Shown: in pieces, positions 17,703 through 26,203 of the stretch
Layout: the number at the start of each line of letters is the position of its first letter
Numbering within the stretch: the first letter of the stretch is position 1
Assembly (NCBI RefSeq): GCF_000373105.1
Contig: NZ_KB890427.1
Span: forward strand, 62,001 to 126,000
Reading direction: 5' to 3'
Source of the DNA: Neolewinella persica DSM 23188
GTDB lineage: Bacteria; Bacteroidota; Bacteroidia; Chitinophagales; Saprospiraceae
Length of the DNA stretch: 64,000 nt
Program-made: the position numbers and the translations under genes
The notes under the pieces: model-generated
The model's database searches: none
Told to the model about the DNA's origin: nothing
Seen by the model: the letters and a program-made list of their open reading frames with translations, nothing else

Positions 17703-18476
17703 TTACCCCACCTGTAACGCCCGCTCAAACGCCCCCACCACATCAATAAACTCGTTGGGCAAAAAGGCATTCATCACTTCCTCTACGGCCGAAGGCACCG
17801 GGCCGTAAAATGCTTCGCTGATGCTGCCCGCCATGGCCGCCTGGGTATCCGTATCTCCGCCGAGCGAGACGGCGAGGCGGATGCTGTCGAGTAAGTCTTT
17901 GGAGTCGAGAAAGGCGATGATGGCTTCGGGGACGGAGCCGGCACAGCTGACGTCGAATTTATAATCCGGCCGAATACCTTCTATTGTGCGGCGAAGGTTG
18001 TAGCCGAAGGTCTCGGTTATGTACTTGCGGATGTCTTCTTTGCCGCCGCCCTGACGGGCCAGAAAGATGGCAGAGGCGATGGCCTGTGCTCCCTTCACAC
18101 CCTCGGGGTGGCCGTGGGTAGGCATGGCCGACCGCTTCGCTTCAGCCAATACCGTCTCCAGGTCGTTGAACAGCCAGCCCACCGGGCTGACCCGCATCGC
18201 CGATCCGTTCCCCCAGCTGACGTACGGTTCGGTCAGCTCATCCCGCATCCATTTGCGGAAGGTACCGCCGTAGCCGGCGGCGGGGTAGCGCAGGGCGTAG
18301 TCTTTGATGGTCTCGCCGAAATCCAACTGATTGAGGATGGCGTTGGCTACGGCTACGGTGAGGACCGTATCGTCCGTAAAACTACAGTCTACGGTGAACA
18401 GGTCGAAGTCGGTGGTTTTTGGGCCGCTGCGTTCAAAGCGGGAACCTACTATGTCGCCTAAGAGGGCTCCTTTCAT
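17703..18476 (-). CDS. ADP-ribosylglycohydrolase family protein
   Basis: A 257 aa cytoplasmic enzyme of the DraG/ARH fold, which removes ADP-ribose from proteins or metabolites using two magnesium ions. Seen: GALLGDIVGSRFE at the N-terminus, the metal motif CSFTDDTVLTVA, HGHPEGVKGAQAIASAIFLA, and the C-terminal SLGGDTDTQAAMAGSISEA with its second metal Asp pair. The target is unknown. Convergent with the GldM-like gene with only 34 bases between the stops. Confidence 0.93.
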   Translation of the reverse strand: MKGALLGDIVGSRFERSGPKTTDFDLFTVDCSFTDDTVLTVAVANAILNQLDFGETIKDYALRYPAAGYGGTFRKWMRDELTEPYVSWGNGSAMRVSPVGWLFNDLETVLAEAKRSAMPTHGHPEGVKGAQAIASAIFLARQGGGKEDIRKYITETFGYNLRRTIEGIRPDYKFDVSCAGSVPEAIIAFLDSKDLLDSIRLAVSLGGDTDTQAAMAGSISEAFYGPVPSAVEEVMNAFLPNEFIDVVGAFERALQVG

Positions 18477-18595
18477 GGGATTACGTTTTATTGAAGTGGC
18501 TTCGGGTACACGTACACTTCATGGTTAGCTTAAGAACAAAGTAAAGATAAGGCTTCTTTCCTCAACCCACCGCTTGTCTACGTCTTACTTACTCC

Positions 18596-18603
18596 TATCT
18601 TTG
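18596..18603 (+). promoter_or_regulatory. -7-like box TATCTTTG
   Basis: Fits TAnnTTTG and lies 70 bases upstream of the methyltransferase ATG at 18673. Confidence 0.4.
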
Positions 18604-18672
18604 TCGGTCTCAAGCACTTGCTGCTTTATATCAAGCGATTTTTCTACGCTAACCTTTATCAGACCAAGAACC

Positions 18673-19884
18673 ATGGCTGCAATTGCCCACCTTAAAGAGT
18701 TCTGGTCCGCCGCCCGCGCAGCGGGCGCAGCGGGCGAACTGCTCAAGCTCACGCTGAGCAAGGCCCGTCACGGCGCCGAAGACCTGCCTCGCAACCGCTA
18801 CGCCCGCCTGGTGGAGATCAAAGAGCGGCCCATGCTGCAGATCACCCACCGTTACGCTGACCGGGAAGAAGTTAAGAACCATCCGATCATCGAAGGACTT
18901 GCCCTGCTCGAAAACGCGCTTGGCGAAGACTTCAGCAACGCCGACCTTTTCACTACGAACGCGAGGTACAGCGTCATCATGAGCAGAAAAGGAAACGCGC
19001 GTTTGGTTAAGCAAATTGAGGACCCGCGTCCGCGCCCGGATATCCCGACTGCGGAAGCTACTCCTTCGGTTCCCGTCGTCAGTACGGACCATAACCGGGA
19101 GAAACACCGGGACATACCCGCTGACCGCCCTTACCTGCGCGACCTTGGGATCACGAATGCCAAAGGCGAAGTGGTGCGCGATGGAAAACGGAAGTACAAA
19201 CAGATCAATAAGTTCGTCGAGATCATCGGCTCCCTGCTCCGCGAACACCAGTTGAAACCCGGCGCGCATATTGTCGATATGGGCTCCGGAAGCGGATATC
19301 TCACCTTCGCACTATACGACCACCTCGTCAATAACCTTGACCTCGACGTAAAAGTGACCGGTGTGGAACTACGCGGTCCTTTGGTAGACAAGTGCCGCGA
19401 CATCGCCCGCCGCAGCGGCTTCAAGAACCTGTTCTTCGAACAAGGGTACATCGACAATTTTCGTCCACCCAGCATCGACGTACTTATCGCGCTCCACGCC
19501 TGCGATACCGCTACCGATGATGCGCTCTACAAAGGCCTCATCGCCAAATCTGAGATCATGGTTGTGGCGCCTTGCTGCCAAAAACAGGTGCGTAAAGACA
19601 TGGTCGTCCCCGAAGAACTGAAGCCCCTCCTTGGAAACGGTATCCTCCTCGAACGACAGGCTGCCATGCTGACCGACGGCATTCGCGCCCTATTACTTGA
19701 AAAGGAAGGTTATAAAACGAAGCTCTTCGAATTCATCCCACTGGAACACACCGCCAAGAACGTAATGATCACCGCCATCCGGGGCCGCAAACGGCCACAG
19801 GTAAAGGAAGAGATCAAGGTGCTGAAGGAACGGTTTGGGGTGAAGAAGCACCGGCTGCAGGAGTTGATTAAGGGAAAGGGATAG
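18673..19884 (+). CDS. SAM-dependent methyltransferase (Methyltransf_32 type)
   Basis: A 403 aa cytoplasmic protein. The C-terminal half has a Rossmann methyltransferase core: HIVDMGSGSGYLTFALYDHL (motif I), VTGVELRGPLVDKCRDIA, and IDVLIALHACDTATDDALY, then VVAPCCQKQVRKDM. This HACD/PCCQ signature is that of the Methyltransf_32 group, thought to act on RNA. The N-terminal ~150 residues (ARHGAEDLPRNRYARLVEIK) are less familiar. The reading frame extends 33 codons further upstream, but ATG 18673 behind a promoter-like box is preferred. Confidence 0.8.
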   Translation: MAAIAHLKEFWSAARAAGAAGELLKLTLSKARHGAEDLPRNRYARLVEIKERPMLQITHRYADREEVKNHPIIEGLALLENALGEDFSNADLFTTNARYSVIMSRKGNARLVKQIEDPRPRPDIPTAEATPSVPVVSTDHNREKHRDIPADRPYLRDLGITNAKGEVVRDGKRKYKQINKFVEIIGSLLREHQLKPGAHIVDMGSGSGYLTFALYDHLVNNLDLDVKVTGVELRGPLVDKCRDIARRSGFKNLFFEQGYIDNFRPPSIDVLIALHACDTATDDALYKGLIAKSEIMVVAPCCQKQVRKDMVVPEELKPLLGNGILLERQAAMLTDGIRALLLEKEGYKTKLFEFIPLEHTAKNVMITAIRGRKRPQVKEEIKVLKERFGVKKHRLQELIKGKG

Positions 19885-20022
19885 GGAATAGTTTTCAGGG
19901 TTCAGTATTTAGAACTCAGGTTATAGTTTTCAGGATTCAGGGGGCAGCGGACCAAAGTCGGTTTCGAGTTTCGGTCGTCTGATGACTATAGGTATTAACT
20001 TAGTCAATCACAAAACCAGAAA

Positions 20023-21096
20023 ATGGCGGCAACGAAGGAAGATAAAGGCACCAGGATTGCGGTAAATACCGCCATATTGATCAATGGAAATTCCTACGAT
20101 CAAATATTTGGTTTTGGTTTGTTGGACCTTCTTCCCAGGACAATGCCAGAGGTGACTTTCTTTTACCACGATGCTGGTATTGAGCCGATTTACGCTCCAG
20201 GAGAAAACGTAGTAGGTATAGAGCGATATGAAAAAATTGAAGTAGATCAAGCTTTTTGTATTTATCCGGATAGCTATTTTGAAAAGGTCCCTGAGACCGT
20301 TGCAGTCCTTTCCGACCATGAGGAAGAAGCACCACGTAAAAGCTGGTGGTCGTCGCTGTTTAAGACAAAGGATTATCAACAGGAAGCATTGAAAAATGCA
20401 GTAAAAATTATCGTTCCTCATCAAGTTCTTCGACAAGCGCTTATGGATCGTTATGGCATTAACCCAGCTAAAATTCACGTAGTGGGTTATGGTTTGCCAA
20501 ACGCCGATCAACAAATCACCCCCGCCGACACCGTCACCCGTAGAATTACCAAGGAGGTTTACGGCAACGAGCATTCCTATTTTCTGGCACCTGCTGCGGG
20601 GCACCCAAGCGATAACCTCGAGCGTCTCTTTGCGGCCTACGATCTGTTCCGGCAGCGGTGTAAGGAACCGGTTCGGTTATTGGTAGAATATCCGGAGTTT
20701 GGCAAGCACTCAAAGTCGGTAAAAAAGGCCTGGAAGGAAGCGAAGCACCACAAAGACATTGTGTTTTTACCAACCTTGTCCCAGGTGGAACGCCGGAAGG
20801 TGGTCAGCTCGGCGCGGGCCATTTTGCATCCATCGTTGTCCACCGCTTTTCCCTTGCCGGTGCTGGATGCGTGGACGGCTGAAGTTCCGGTATTGGGTAC
20901 AAATAACGAAGTAATGCAGGGGGCGGGGACGCTGGTGCAGGGGACGGACATAAAGAGCATTGCGGAGGGCATGCTTGCCCTGGTAACCACTCCTTTTTTG
21001 GCGTCTGGCCTGGTCGAGAACGGTAAGCGACGGCGGAAGGATTTTGCCTGGGAGGATGTTGCCCGGCGCGTAGCTGAGGTGTTACGTAGCGTGTGA
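20023..21096 (+). CDS. Glycosyltransferase, GT4-like
   Basis: A 357 aa protein with the C-terminal nucleotide-sugar-binding half of a GT-B glycosyltransferase: KIHVVGYGLPN, a YFLAPAAGHPSDNLERLFAAY loop, VFLPTLSQVERRKVVSSARA, and LHPSLSTAFPLPVLDAWTAEVPVLG with the acidic retaining-GT region. The N-terminal half is short and atypical. No capsule or O-antigen locus surrounds it, so the acceptor is unknown. It ends before a strong bidirectional hairpin shared with rpoN. Confidence 0.75.
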   Translation: MAATKEDKGTRIAVNTAILINGNSYDQIFGFGLLDLLPRTMPEVTFFYHDAGIEPIYAPGENVVGIERYEKIEVDQAFCIYPDSYFEKVPETVAVLSDHEEEAPRKSWWSSLFKTKDYQQEALKNAVKIIVPHQVLRQALMDRYGINPAKIHVVGYGLPNADQQITPADTVTRRITKEVYGNEHSYFLAPAAGHPSDNLERLFAAYDLFRQRCKEPVRLLVEYPEFGKHSKSVKKAWKEAKHHKDIVFLPTLSQVERRKVVSSARAILHPSLSTAFPLPVLDAWTAEVPVLGTNNEVMQGAGTLVQGTDIKSIAEGMLALVTTPFLASGLVENGKRRRKDFAWEDVARRVAEVLRSV

Positions 21097-21124
21097 GTGA
21101 ATGGGAGAATTATAGAAGGAGAGA

Positions 21125-21173
21125 CCGCCGCAGGCAGCAGCGTAGTTATTAGCTACGCTGCTGCCTGCGGCGG
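21125..21173. terminator. Bidirectional hairpin between glycosyltransferase and rpoN
   Basis: A perfect 21 bp stem: CCGCCGCAGGCAGCAGCGTA(G) at 21125-21145 and its complement at 21153-21173, 7-base loop. Flanked by GAGA and CCTC. Convergent genes stop 28 bases before and 20 bases after it, which suits a shared terminator, though no T-run is present. Confidence 0.65.
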
Positions 21174-21192
21174 CCTCGCATTCTCCAATTCA

Positions 21193-22701
21193 CTAAAGTT
21201 CCTTGCGTAACCGCGCCACCGGCAGCCCCAACTGCTCCCGGTACTTAGCTACCGTCCGCCGGGCAATGTCATAGCCGGCCTCGGCGAGCGCTTTTTGCAG
21301 CTTGCCGTCGGCAAGCGGTTTGCGCTTGTCTTCCTGGGCAATGATCTCACCCAAGACCTTTTTGATTTGGGTGGTACTGACCTCCTCGCCTTCCTGGTTA
21401 GTCATCCCTTCGCTGAAGAACTCCCGCAGGCCGAAGGTGCCAAAGTCGGTTTGGATGAATTTGCTGTTCGCCACCCGGCTGATGGTACTGATGTCGAGTT
21501 CCGTCACTTCGGCGATGTCCTTCAGGATCATCGGCCGGAGGTTGGCAACGTCGCCGCTGCGGAAGTAACCGTCCTGATAGCGGAGGATGGCATGCATCAC
21601 GCTGAAAAGGGTCTGCTGGCGCTGTTGAATAGCTTCGATGAACCAGGTCGCCGAATCAATATTCTGACGGATGAAACCGGCCGCCTGCTTCTGGGCCTTG
21701 CTCAATTTACCGGCCGCTTTTTGCTTCTTGCGGTAGTCGGCCAGCATTTCCTGGTAGTGGTCGTTGATCTTGAGGTCAGGAGCGTTGCGCGCGGTAAGCT
21801 GCAGGCGGAACTTGCCGTCGATTGTGGAGAGGATGAAGTCCGGCACTACTGTCTGGGCCGCGCGGCCACCGGCTGCGCCGCTGAGGCCACTGGCGGGCTT
21901 AGGGTTGAGTCGGAGAATTTCGCCGAGGGCGTCTTTCAGTTCATCTTCATCGACTTCCAGTCTTTCCAAGAGCTTAGTGTAATGCTTCTTGGTGAAGAGT
22001 TCAAAATGTTCTTTGATGATCGTCTGAGCCAGAATGAGGTCGGCGTAGACCATGATGTCCAGGTCCTCCCCGTTCTCGATCTTGCTGTCCAGTTGCAACA
22101 GCAGGCACTCCCGAAGGTCCCGCGCGGCCAGGCCGGGCGGTTCCAGGGTTTGCACAATGCGCAGCACCTTTTCAATCTCGCTTTTGCGAATGTCGAGGTG
22201 ATAGTTGATCAGCAGGTCATCGGCGATGGCGCTGAGGGTTCGCTGCAGGTAACCGTCGTCGTTGAGGTTACCAATGATCTGTTTGGCAATGAGGATCTCC
22301 TGATGACTCTCGAGTTCGAGGCTCATCAGTTGGTCCATCAGGTGCTCGAAGAAGGTCGTTTCATCGGCGGTGTAGCTGCCCGGGGCGGCGTAGTCGTCGG
22401 TGTCGGCACCGGCATTTTGCTGGTAGCTGCCGGGGTCGTCTTCCAGGTATTGCTGGAAATAATCGTCGTCGTATTCTGAGTTGCGGTCATCTGGCCCGGC
22501 TAGGTCACGGTCTTCCTGTGGCTCACTTTCGGTGGGTTCCCCTTCTACCGAACGAACTTCTTCGAGGGTGGGGTTACTCTCCAATTCCTCTTTAATGCGT
22601 TGTTCCAGCTCCATAACGGGGAGCTGTAACAGCTGCATGAGCTGAATCTGCCGTGGATGGACGGACTGGTTTTGCGACAGGTTGGTGTTCTGACCGAGCA
22701 T
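21193..22701 (-). CDS. rpoN: RNA polymerase sigma-54 factor
   Basis: Alternative sigma factor that needs AAA+ activators to open promoters. The 502 aa protein has the glutamine-rich region I (NQSVHPRQIQLMQLLQLPVM, residues ~12-31), an acidic linker (about 50-110, many D/E), the core-binding region, the HTH (KDIAEVTELDISTISRVANS), and the C-terminal RpoN box ARRTVAKYREQLGLP. All diagnostic parts are intact. No bEBP gene is in the window. The gene is monocistronic, divergent from recF over 240 bp containing a palindrome. Confidence 0.97.
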   Translation of the reverse strand: MLGQNTNLSQNQSVHPRQIQLMQLLQLPVMELEQRIKEELESNPTLEEVRSVEGEPTESEPQEDRDLAGPDDRNSEYDDDYFQQYLEDDPGSYQQNAGADTDDYAAPGSYTADETTFFEHLMDQLMSLELESHQEILIAKQIIGNLNDDGYLQRTLSAIADDLLINYHLDIRKSEIEKVLRIVQTLEPPGLAARDLRECLLLQLDSKIENGEDLDIMVYADLILAQTIIKEHFELFTKKHYTKLLERLEVDEDELKDALGEILRLNPKPASGLSGAAGGRAAQTVVPDFILSTIDGKFRLQLTARNAPDLKINDHYQEMLADYRKKQKAAGKLSKAQKQAAGFIRQNIDSATWFIEAIQQRQQTLFSVMHAILRYQDGYFRSGDVANLRPMILKDIAEVTELDISTISRVANSKFIQTDFGTFGLREFFSEGMTNQEGEEVSTTQIKKVLGEIIAQEDKRKPLADGKLQKALAEAGYDIARRTVAKYREQLGLPVARLRKEL

Positions 22702-22800
22702 GAATGGGTTTACGTACCTGAGAAATACAAATGGGTGGGGGCGAAGGTTGCGAAAGGGAATGCGTGAGTGGGAGAATTATCTGATATAATAGAATTATTG

Positions 22801-22901
22801 AATGAGAGAATGGCTACCGCACTCGTGGAGTGCTTATTATAATTGAGCAGCTGGACACACGAGCGAAGCGAGCATACTCTTGCGGTAGCCATTCTCTCAT
22901 T
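22801..22901. repeat. Palindrome of the GCGGTAGCC family between rpoN and recF
   Basis: Arms AATGAGAGAATGGCTACCGC(A) at 22801-22821 and its exact complement at 22881-22901 enclose the family core CACGAGCGAAGCGAGCATAC. The recF reading frame is open through this repeat, but the translation HERSEH...LAVA is repeat-derived and not part of RecF. Confidence 0.8.
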
Positions 22902-22928
22902 CCCCCACTCTCTCATTCTCTATTTCAC

Positions 22929-22937
22929 TACCTTCGC
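22929..22937 (+). promoter_or_regulatory. -7-like box directly before recF
   Basis: TACCTTCGC ends only four bases before the recF ATG. If used, the transcript would be nearly leaderless. Confidence 0.35.
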
Positions 22938-22941
22938 CCCA

Positions 22942-24051
22942 ATGCATCTTGCCACCCTCCAACTCACCCAGTTCAAGAACTACGCTGCCCAGCAGCTGGT
23001 ATTGAGCCCACGGCTGAATTGCTTCGTTGGTGCTAACGGGGCGGGAAAGACAAATCTTCTGGAGGCCGTCTACTACCTCTGCATGGGTAAGAGCTACGAC
23101 AGTTCACCCGATCAGTACGCCATTCGGCATGGGGACGATGTTAGCCGGATAGAAGGTGCTTTCCAGCCGGCGGGAGCCGGGGCTAAAGCGGAGCGCATCG
23201 TTGTTAAGCTGCAGAAGCGGAAGCGGAAGATCATTGAGCGAAATGGCGCGGCCTACGATCGTCTGGCCGACCACGTCGGCCGGTACCCCGTCGTCATTAT
23301 TGTCCCAGACGACAGCCGGTTGGTGCTGGAGGGCAGCGAGATCCGCCGTCGTTTGCTCGACAACAGCCTGAGCCAAACCGACCCCGCCTACCTCAATCAC
23401 CTGCTTACCTACAATAAATTACTGGCCAACCGGAACGCAATGCTCAAGGAGTTGGATGGCCGGAAGGATTCGACTGGCCTGCTCGATATTTACGATCACC
23501 AGTTGGCCGAACCCGCCGGTTATCTCCACCAGCGCCGTGCTGCCTTCATTGAGCCCTTTTCTGAACTGCTCACCGAGGCCTACGCCGCCATCAGCGGCAA
23601 CCGGGAGCTGGTCAACATCGCCTACAAAAGCCACCTGAGTGAAATGCCGTGGCCCGAACTGATGGCCGAGCGCCGGGAGAAAGATCGCGTTCTGCAACGA
23701 ACGAGCGCCGGCGTTCACCGCGATGACCTGGTGTTTACCCAGGAGGGCCATCCGCTACGCCGGGTCGCGAGCCAGGGACAACTTAAATCGTTTATCCTTT
23801 CATTGAAGCTGGCCCAGTACCGCCTGCTGGAACAGAATACCCAGCGAACCCCCATTCTCCTCCTGGACGACATCTTCGATAAGCTGGACCAGGACCGTGT
23901 CCGCCAACTGCTGAAACTGGTTCTCACCTCTGCCTTCGGCCAGGTATTCATCACCGATACTGACCCGGAACGGGTCACTACGCTGATCGAAGCTACAGAC
24001 GGTGCGGATTGGAAACGGTTTTTGGTGGCGGAGGGTGCGGTTAGTGAATAA
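22942..24051 (+). CDS. recF: DNA replication and repair protein RecF
   Basis: SMC-like ATPase that helps RecO/RecR load RecA at gaps. The 369 aa protein starts MHLATLQLTQFKNY, the usual first strand, with Walker A GANGAGKTN (30-38), the signature region SQGQLKSFILSLKLAQ and Walker B PILLLDDIFDKLD. Start chosen at 22942 because upstream codons come from a palindromic repeat. The downstream DciA-like gene, separated by 78 bases, is a normal neighbour of recF, suggesting a replication/repair unit. Confidence 0.95.
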   Translation: MHLATLQLTQFKNYAAQQLVLSPRLNCFVGANGAGKTNLLEAVYYLCMGKSYDSSPDQYAIRHGDDVSRIEGAFQPAGAGAKAERIVVKLQKRKRKIIERNGAAYDRLADHVGRYPVVIIVPDDSRLVLEGSEIRRRLLDNSLSQTDPAYLNHLLTYNKLLANRNAMLKELDGRKDSTGLLDIYDHQLAEPAGYLHQRRAAFIEPFSELLTEAYAAISGNRELVNIAYKSHLSEMPWPELMAERREKDRVLQRTSAGVHRDDLVFTQEGHPLRRVASQGQLKSFILSLKLAQYRLLEQNTQRTPILLLDDIFDKLDQDRVRQLLKLVLTSAFGQVFITDTDPERVTTLIEATDGADWKRFLVAEGAVSE

Positions 24052-24094
24052 TCAAATTCTGGCGCAGCGCCCCCCTCTGCTCTCCTGAAACCCG

Positions 24095-24102
24095 TACCTT
24101 GC
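24095..24102 (+). promoter_or_regulatory. -7-like box fused to an 18-mer repeat
   Basis: TACCTTGC is followed without a gap by the repeat body, so the repeat starts where transcription would start. The DciA-like gene begins 27 bases later. Confidence 0.4.
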
Positions 24103-24117
24103 ACCCGCGGCCCCGCC
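24100..24117 (+). repeat. Dispersed 18-mer repeat at the dciA-like promoter
   Basis: TGCACCCGCGGCCCCGCC; one change from consensus. Lies 12 bases before the ATG at 24130. Confidence 0.75.
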
Positions 24118-24129
24118 AAAAAATATCCT

Positions 24130-24429
24130 ATGAAAAAGCCACCAAATAACGATCCTACACCATTGAAGGAAGCGTTTATGAAACTCCTGCGCACGAAGCG
24201 CAACGAGGCAGGGTATTTCAAGGCACGGACCAAACTCGTGTGGGGCAAATTTTTCGGCAAACACGTGGAAGATAATACGCGTGACCTGATGGTCCGCAAT
24301 CGAAAGCTGTACGTCTACGTTAATAATGCAGCGTTGCGCAACCAGCTGTTCATGCACCGTGAAGGGATTAAAAAGCGACTGAACGACGAGTTTGGCGAAG
24401 CTTACCTAGAGGAGGTTGTCATCAAATAA
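24130..24429 (+). CDS. DUF721 / DciA-like protein
   Basis: A 99 aa protein of the DUF721 family, which includes DciA, the ancestral loader of the replicative helicase DnaB. Visible: the KH-like core with LVWGKFFGKHVEDNTRDL, then KLYVYVNNAALRNQLFMHRE and KKRLNDEFGEAYLEEVVIK. The length matches short Bacteroidota members. The position after recF agrees with a role in replication. It is not proven to be DciA itself. Confidence 0.8.
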   Translation: MKKPPNNDPTPLKEAFMKLLRTKRNEAGYFKARTKLVWGKFFGKHVEDNTRDLMVRNRKLYVYVNNAALRNQLFMHREGIKKRLNDEFGEAYLEEVVIK

Positions 24430-24609
24430 CGGAGATCCTGACAATCTTCAGACCCAGGTAAATACAACCACTGCTTTGACCGTGGCGTTTAGTTCTTAGC
24501 CTCTAGTTGTTGGCGCCTGATTTTTGGTTTTTGGAGACTAGTTCCTAACTTCTGGTTCCTGGCTCCTTAGCTCCTAATCCCCTATCTTACCAGCCAAAAT
24601 ATTTCGAAC
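24430..24609. other. Intergenic low-complexity stretch with -7-like box
   Basis: Repeated variants of TAGTTCCTAACTTCTGG and GGTTCCTGGCTCC give an irregular repeat. TATCTTAC at 24583-24590 is a fair -7 box for the downstream oxygenase. Confidence 0.4.
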
Positions 24610-25557
24610 ATGTCATCCACCGTAAGAACAATTCCGCTCGTTAACCTCTCCGACTTTGAGCAAGGAGACGAAGCCACCCGGCAGGCTTTCATTAAGCAAT
24701 TAGGCGATGCCTTCCACGGCATTGGGTTCGTTGGCGTTACGGGTCACGGTATCCCGAAGCAATTGATCGATGACTTTTACGTAGCGGCCAAAAAGTTCTT
24801 CGCGTTGCCTGAGGACGTGAAGCGCAAGCAGGAGATTCCCGGCGCAGCGGGCCAGCGAGGCTACACGGCCTTTGGCAAAGAGAAGGCCAAGCAAAGTAAA
24901 GTGGCCGACCTAAAAGAATTTTTCCAGATCGGACAAGAAACGGACGGTATGAGCGCCGAGGAACGCAACCCACAGGTAGCGGAAGTGCCCGAATTCATGA
25001 AACTGGGTATGCAGCTTTACCGTGCTTTTGAACAAAAAGGCAATAGCCTGCTGCGTGCCATTGCACTGCATTTGGACTTACCCGAGGGCTATTTCGGGGA
25101 GTACACCAAAGAGGGTATAAGTATTCTACGGGCCATTCACTACCCGCCGATCCGCAACGAACCAGCAAGTGCGATCCGGGCTGAGCAGCACGAAGATATT
25201 AACCTGATCACCCTGCTGGTTGGCGCCAGTGCCGGTGGCCTTCAGTTGCAGAACGCTGATGGAGAATGGCAGGAAATCGTGCCTGAGAACGATGAAATCG
25301 TGATCAACGTAGGCGATATGTTGCAGCGACTGACTAATAACTACCTCAAGTCTACTACTCACCGGGTGGTGAATCCACCGCGCGAAGAATGGCATAAGCC
25401 CCGCCTCAGTATTCCTTTTTTCCTGCACCCCCGGCCTGAAATGAGCCTCAACGTGCTCGACAGCTGTGTCACTGCGGATAACCCCCAGCATTATCCTCCC
25501 ACTACGGCGGGTGAATACCTGGATGAGCGGTTACGGCAGATCGGTCTGAAGAAGTAA
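24610..25557 (+). CDS. 2-oxoglutarate/Fe(II) oxygenase, isopenicillin N synthase family
   Basis: A 315 aa cytosolic non-heme iron oxygenase. The N-terminal DIOX_N domain has [20 protein letters not shown]. The C-terminal jelly-roll has the metal ligands H and D in [13 protein letters not shown], the second His in [10 protein letters not shown], and the 2OG-binding R-x-S in [12 protein letters not shown]. The product is unknown: the family spans hormone, antibiotic and general metabolism. There is no biosynthetic cluster next to it. Confidence 0.9.
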   Translation: MSSTVRTIPLVNLSDFEQGDEATRQAFIKQLGDAFHGIGFVGVTGHGIPKQLIDDFYVAAKKFFALPEDVKRKQEIPGAAGQRGYTAFGKEKAKQSKVADLKEFFQIGQETDGMSAEERNPQVAEVPEFMKLGMQLYRAFEQKGNSLLRAIALHLDLPEGYFGEYTKEGISILRAIHYPPIRNEPASAIRAEQHEDINLITLLVGASAGGLQLQNADGEWQEIVPENDEIVINVGDMLQRLTNNYLKSTTHRVVNPPREEWHKPRLSIPFFLHPRPEMSLNVLDSCVTADNPQHYPPTTAGEYLDERLRQIGLKK

Positions 25558-25664
25558 GGACATTAAAGGAGTAAAGGACAAAAGGGACGCCGTTCCGGAA
25601 GCCTCAATCCTCCCTTTTTGCCTTAATCCCTTTTTTCTCTTTCCTCCTTTCCCCTTTTCCCCCT

Positions 25665-25673
25665 TACCTTTAC
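25665..25673 (+). promoter_or_regulatory. -7-like box upstream of tatA
   Basis: TACCTTTAC matches TAnnTTT and lies 69 bases before the tatA ATG. Confidence 0.4.
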
Positions 25674-25741
25674 CTCCCGGATTTACTATCATCCCGATCC
25701 TCCCGAATATCGTCGGCAATGGATCGACAACCATAAAAGAA

Positions 25742-26035
25742 ATGTACAATTCCACTTTCCTTTTTAATTTCCTTGGCCCGGAGATGATCGTCATCTTTTT
25801 TGCCATTTTGTTGCTGTTTGGTGGCAAAAAAATCCCAGAACTGATGAAAGGCATCGGCAAGGGTATTCGTGAATTCAATACTGCCAAAGGCACGCTCGAA
25901 AAAGAACTTCAGGCGGGCATGAAGGAAGAAGAACAAAAAGAAAGAGACGCCCGCGAACTGCGTGAACTACGTGAGCGGGAAGCGCAGCGTAAGCGCGAGG
26001 AGTCTTTTATTACCCGAGACGAGAAGAGCGCCTAG
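25742..26035 (+). CDS. tatA: Twin-arginine translocase subunit TatA/E
   Basis: A 97 aa inner-membrane protein forming the pore component of the Tat pathway for folded proteins. One N-terminal transmembrane segment (about 13-28, [20 protein letters not shown]) leads into the amphipathic helix [20 protein letters not shown], followed by a long charged tail rich in E, K and R. The FGGKKIPEL hinge is diagnostic. No tatC neighbour is seen. Confidence 0.93.
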   Translation: MYNSTFLFNFLGPEMIVIFFAILLLFGGKKIPELMKGIGKGIREFNTAKGTLEKELQAGMKEEEQKERDARELRELREREAQRKREESFITRDEKSA

Positions 26036-26078
26036 GCGTTCAAATACTAAGTACCTGCTTCCTTGGCCTTTTTTTCAG

Positions 26079-26096
26079 GGCGCGGTCGCAGGTGCA
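26079..26096 (-). repeat. Dispersed 18-mer repeat copy
   Basis: GGCGCGGTCGCAGGTGCA, followed by AAGACCCC. On the minus strand it reads GGTCTTTGCACC, promoter-like, but no minus-strand gene starts nearby. Confidence 0.6.
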
Positions 26097-26134
26097 AAGA
26101 CCCCTCAGCGCCACAGGCGCAGGGGGGAGGTTAA

Positions 26135-26183
26135 AAGAGCAAAGCCCCACGATACAACCGGTATCGTGGGGCTTTTGCTTTGA
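26135..26183. terminator. Bidirectional intrinsic terminator between tatA and DUF937 gene
   Basis: AAAGCCCCACGATAC / GTATCGTGGGGCTTT form a 15 bp perfect stem with loop AACCG, flanked by A on one side and T on the other. The genes converge on it. Confidence 0.85.
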
Positions 26184-26203
26184 GTGAGTAGTGATCTGGA
26201 AAC

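Noticed and set aside
19885-20022. Small RNA or riboswitch in the TTTTCAGGATTCAG-type stretch
   Set aside because: Imperfect low-complexity repeats only; no conserved fold recognised.
21295-22479. 394-codon plus-strand frame opposite rpoN
   Set aside because: Antisense shadow of a well-supported sigma-54 gene.
22843-22941. 33-codon N-terminal extension of RecF
   Set aside because: Encoded by a palindromic repeat; RecF homology starts at the ATG at 22942.
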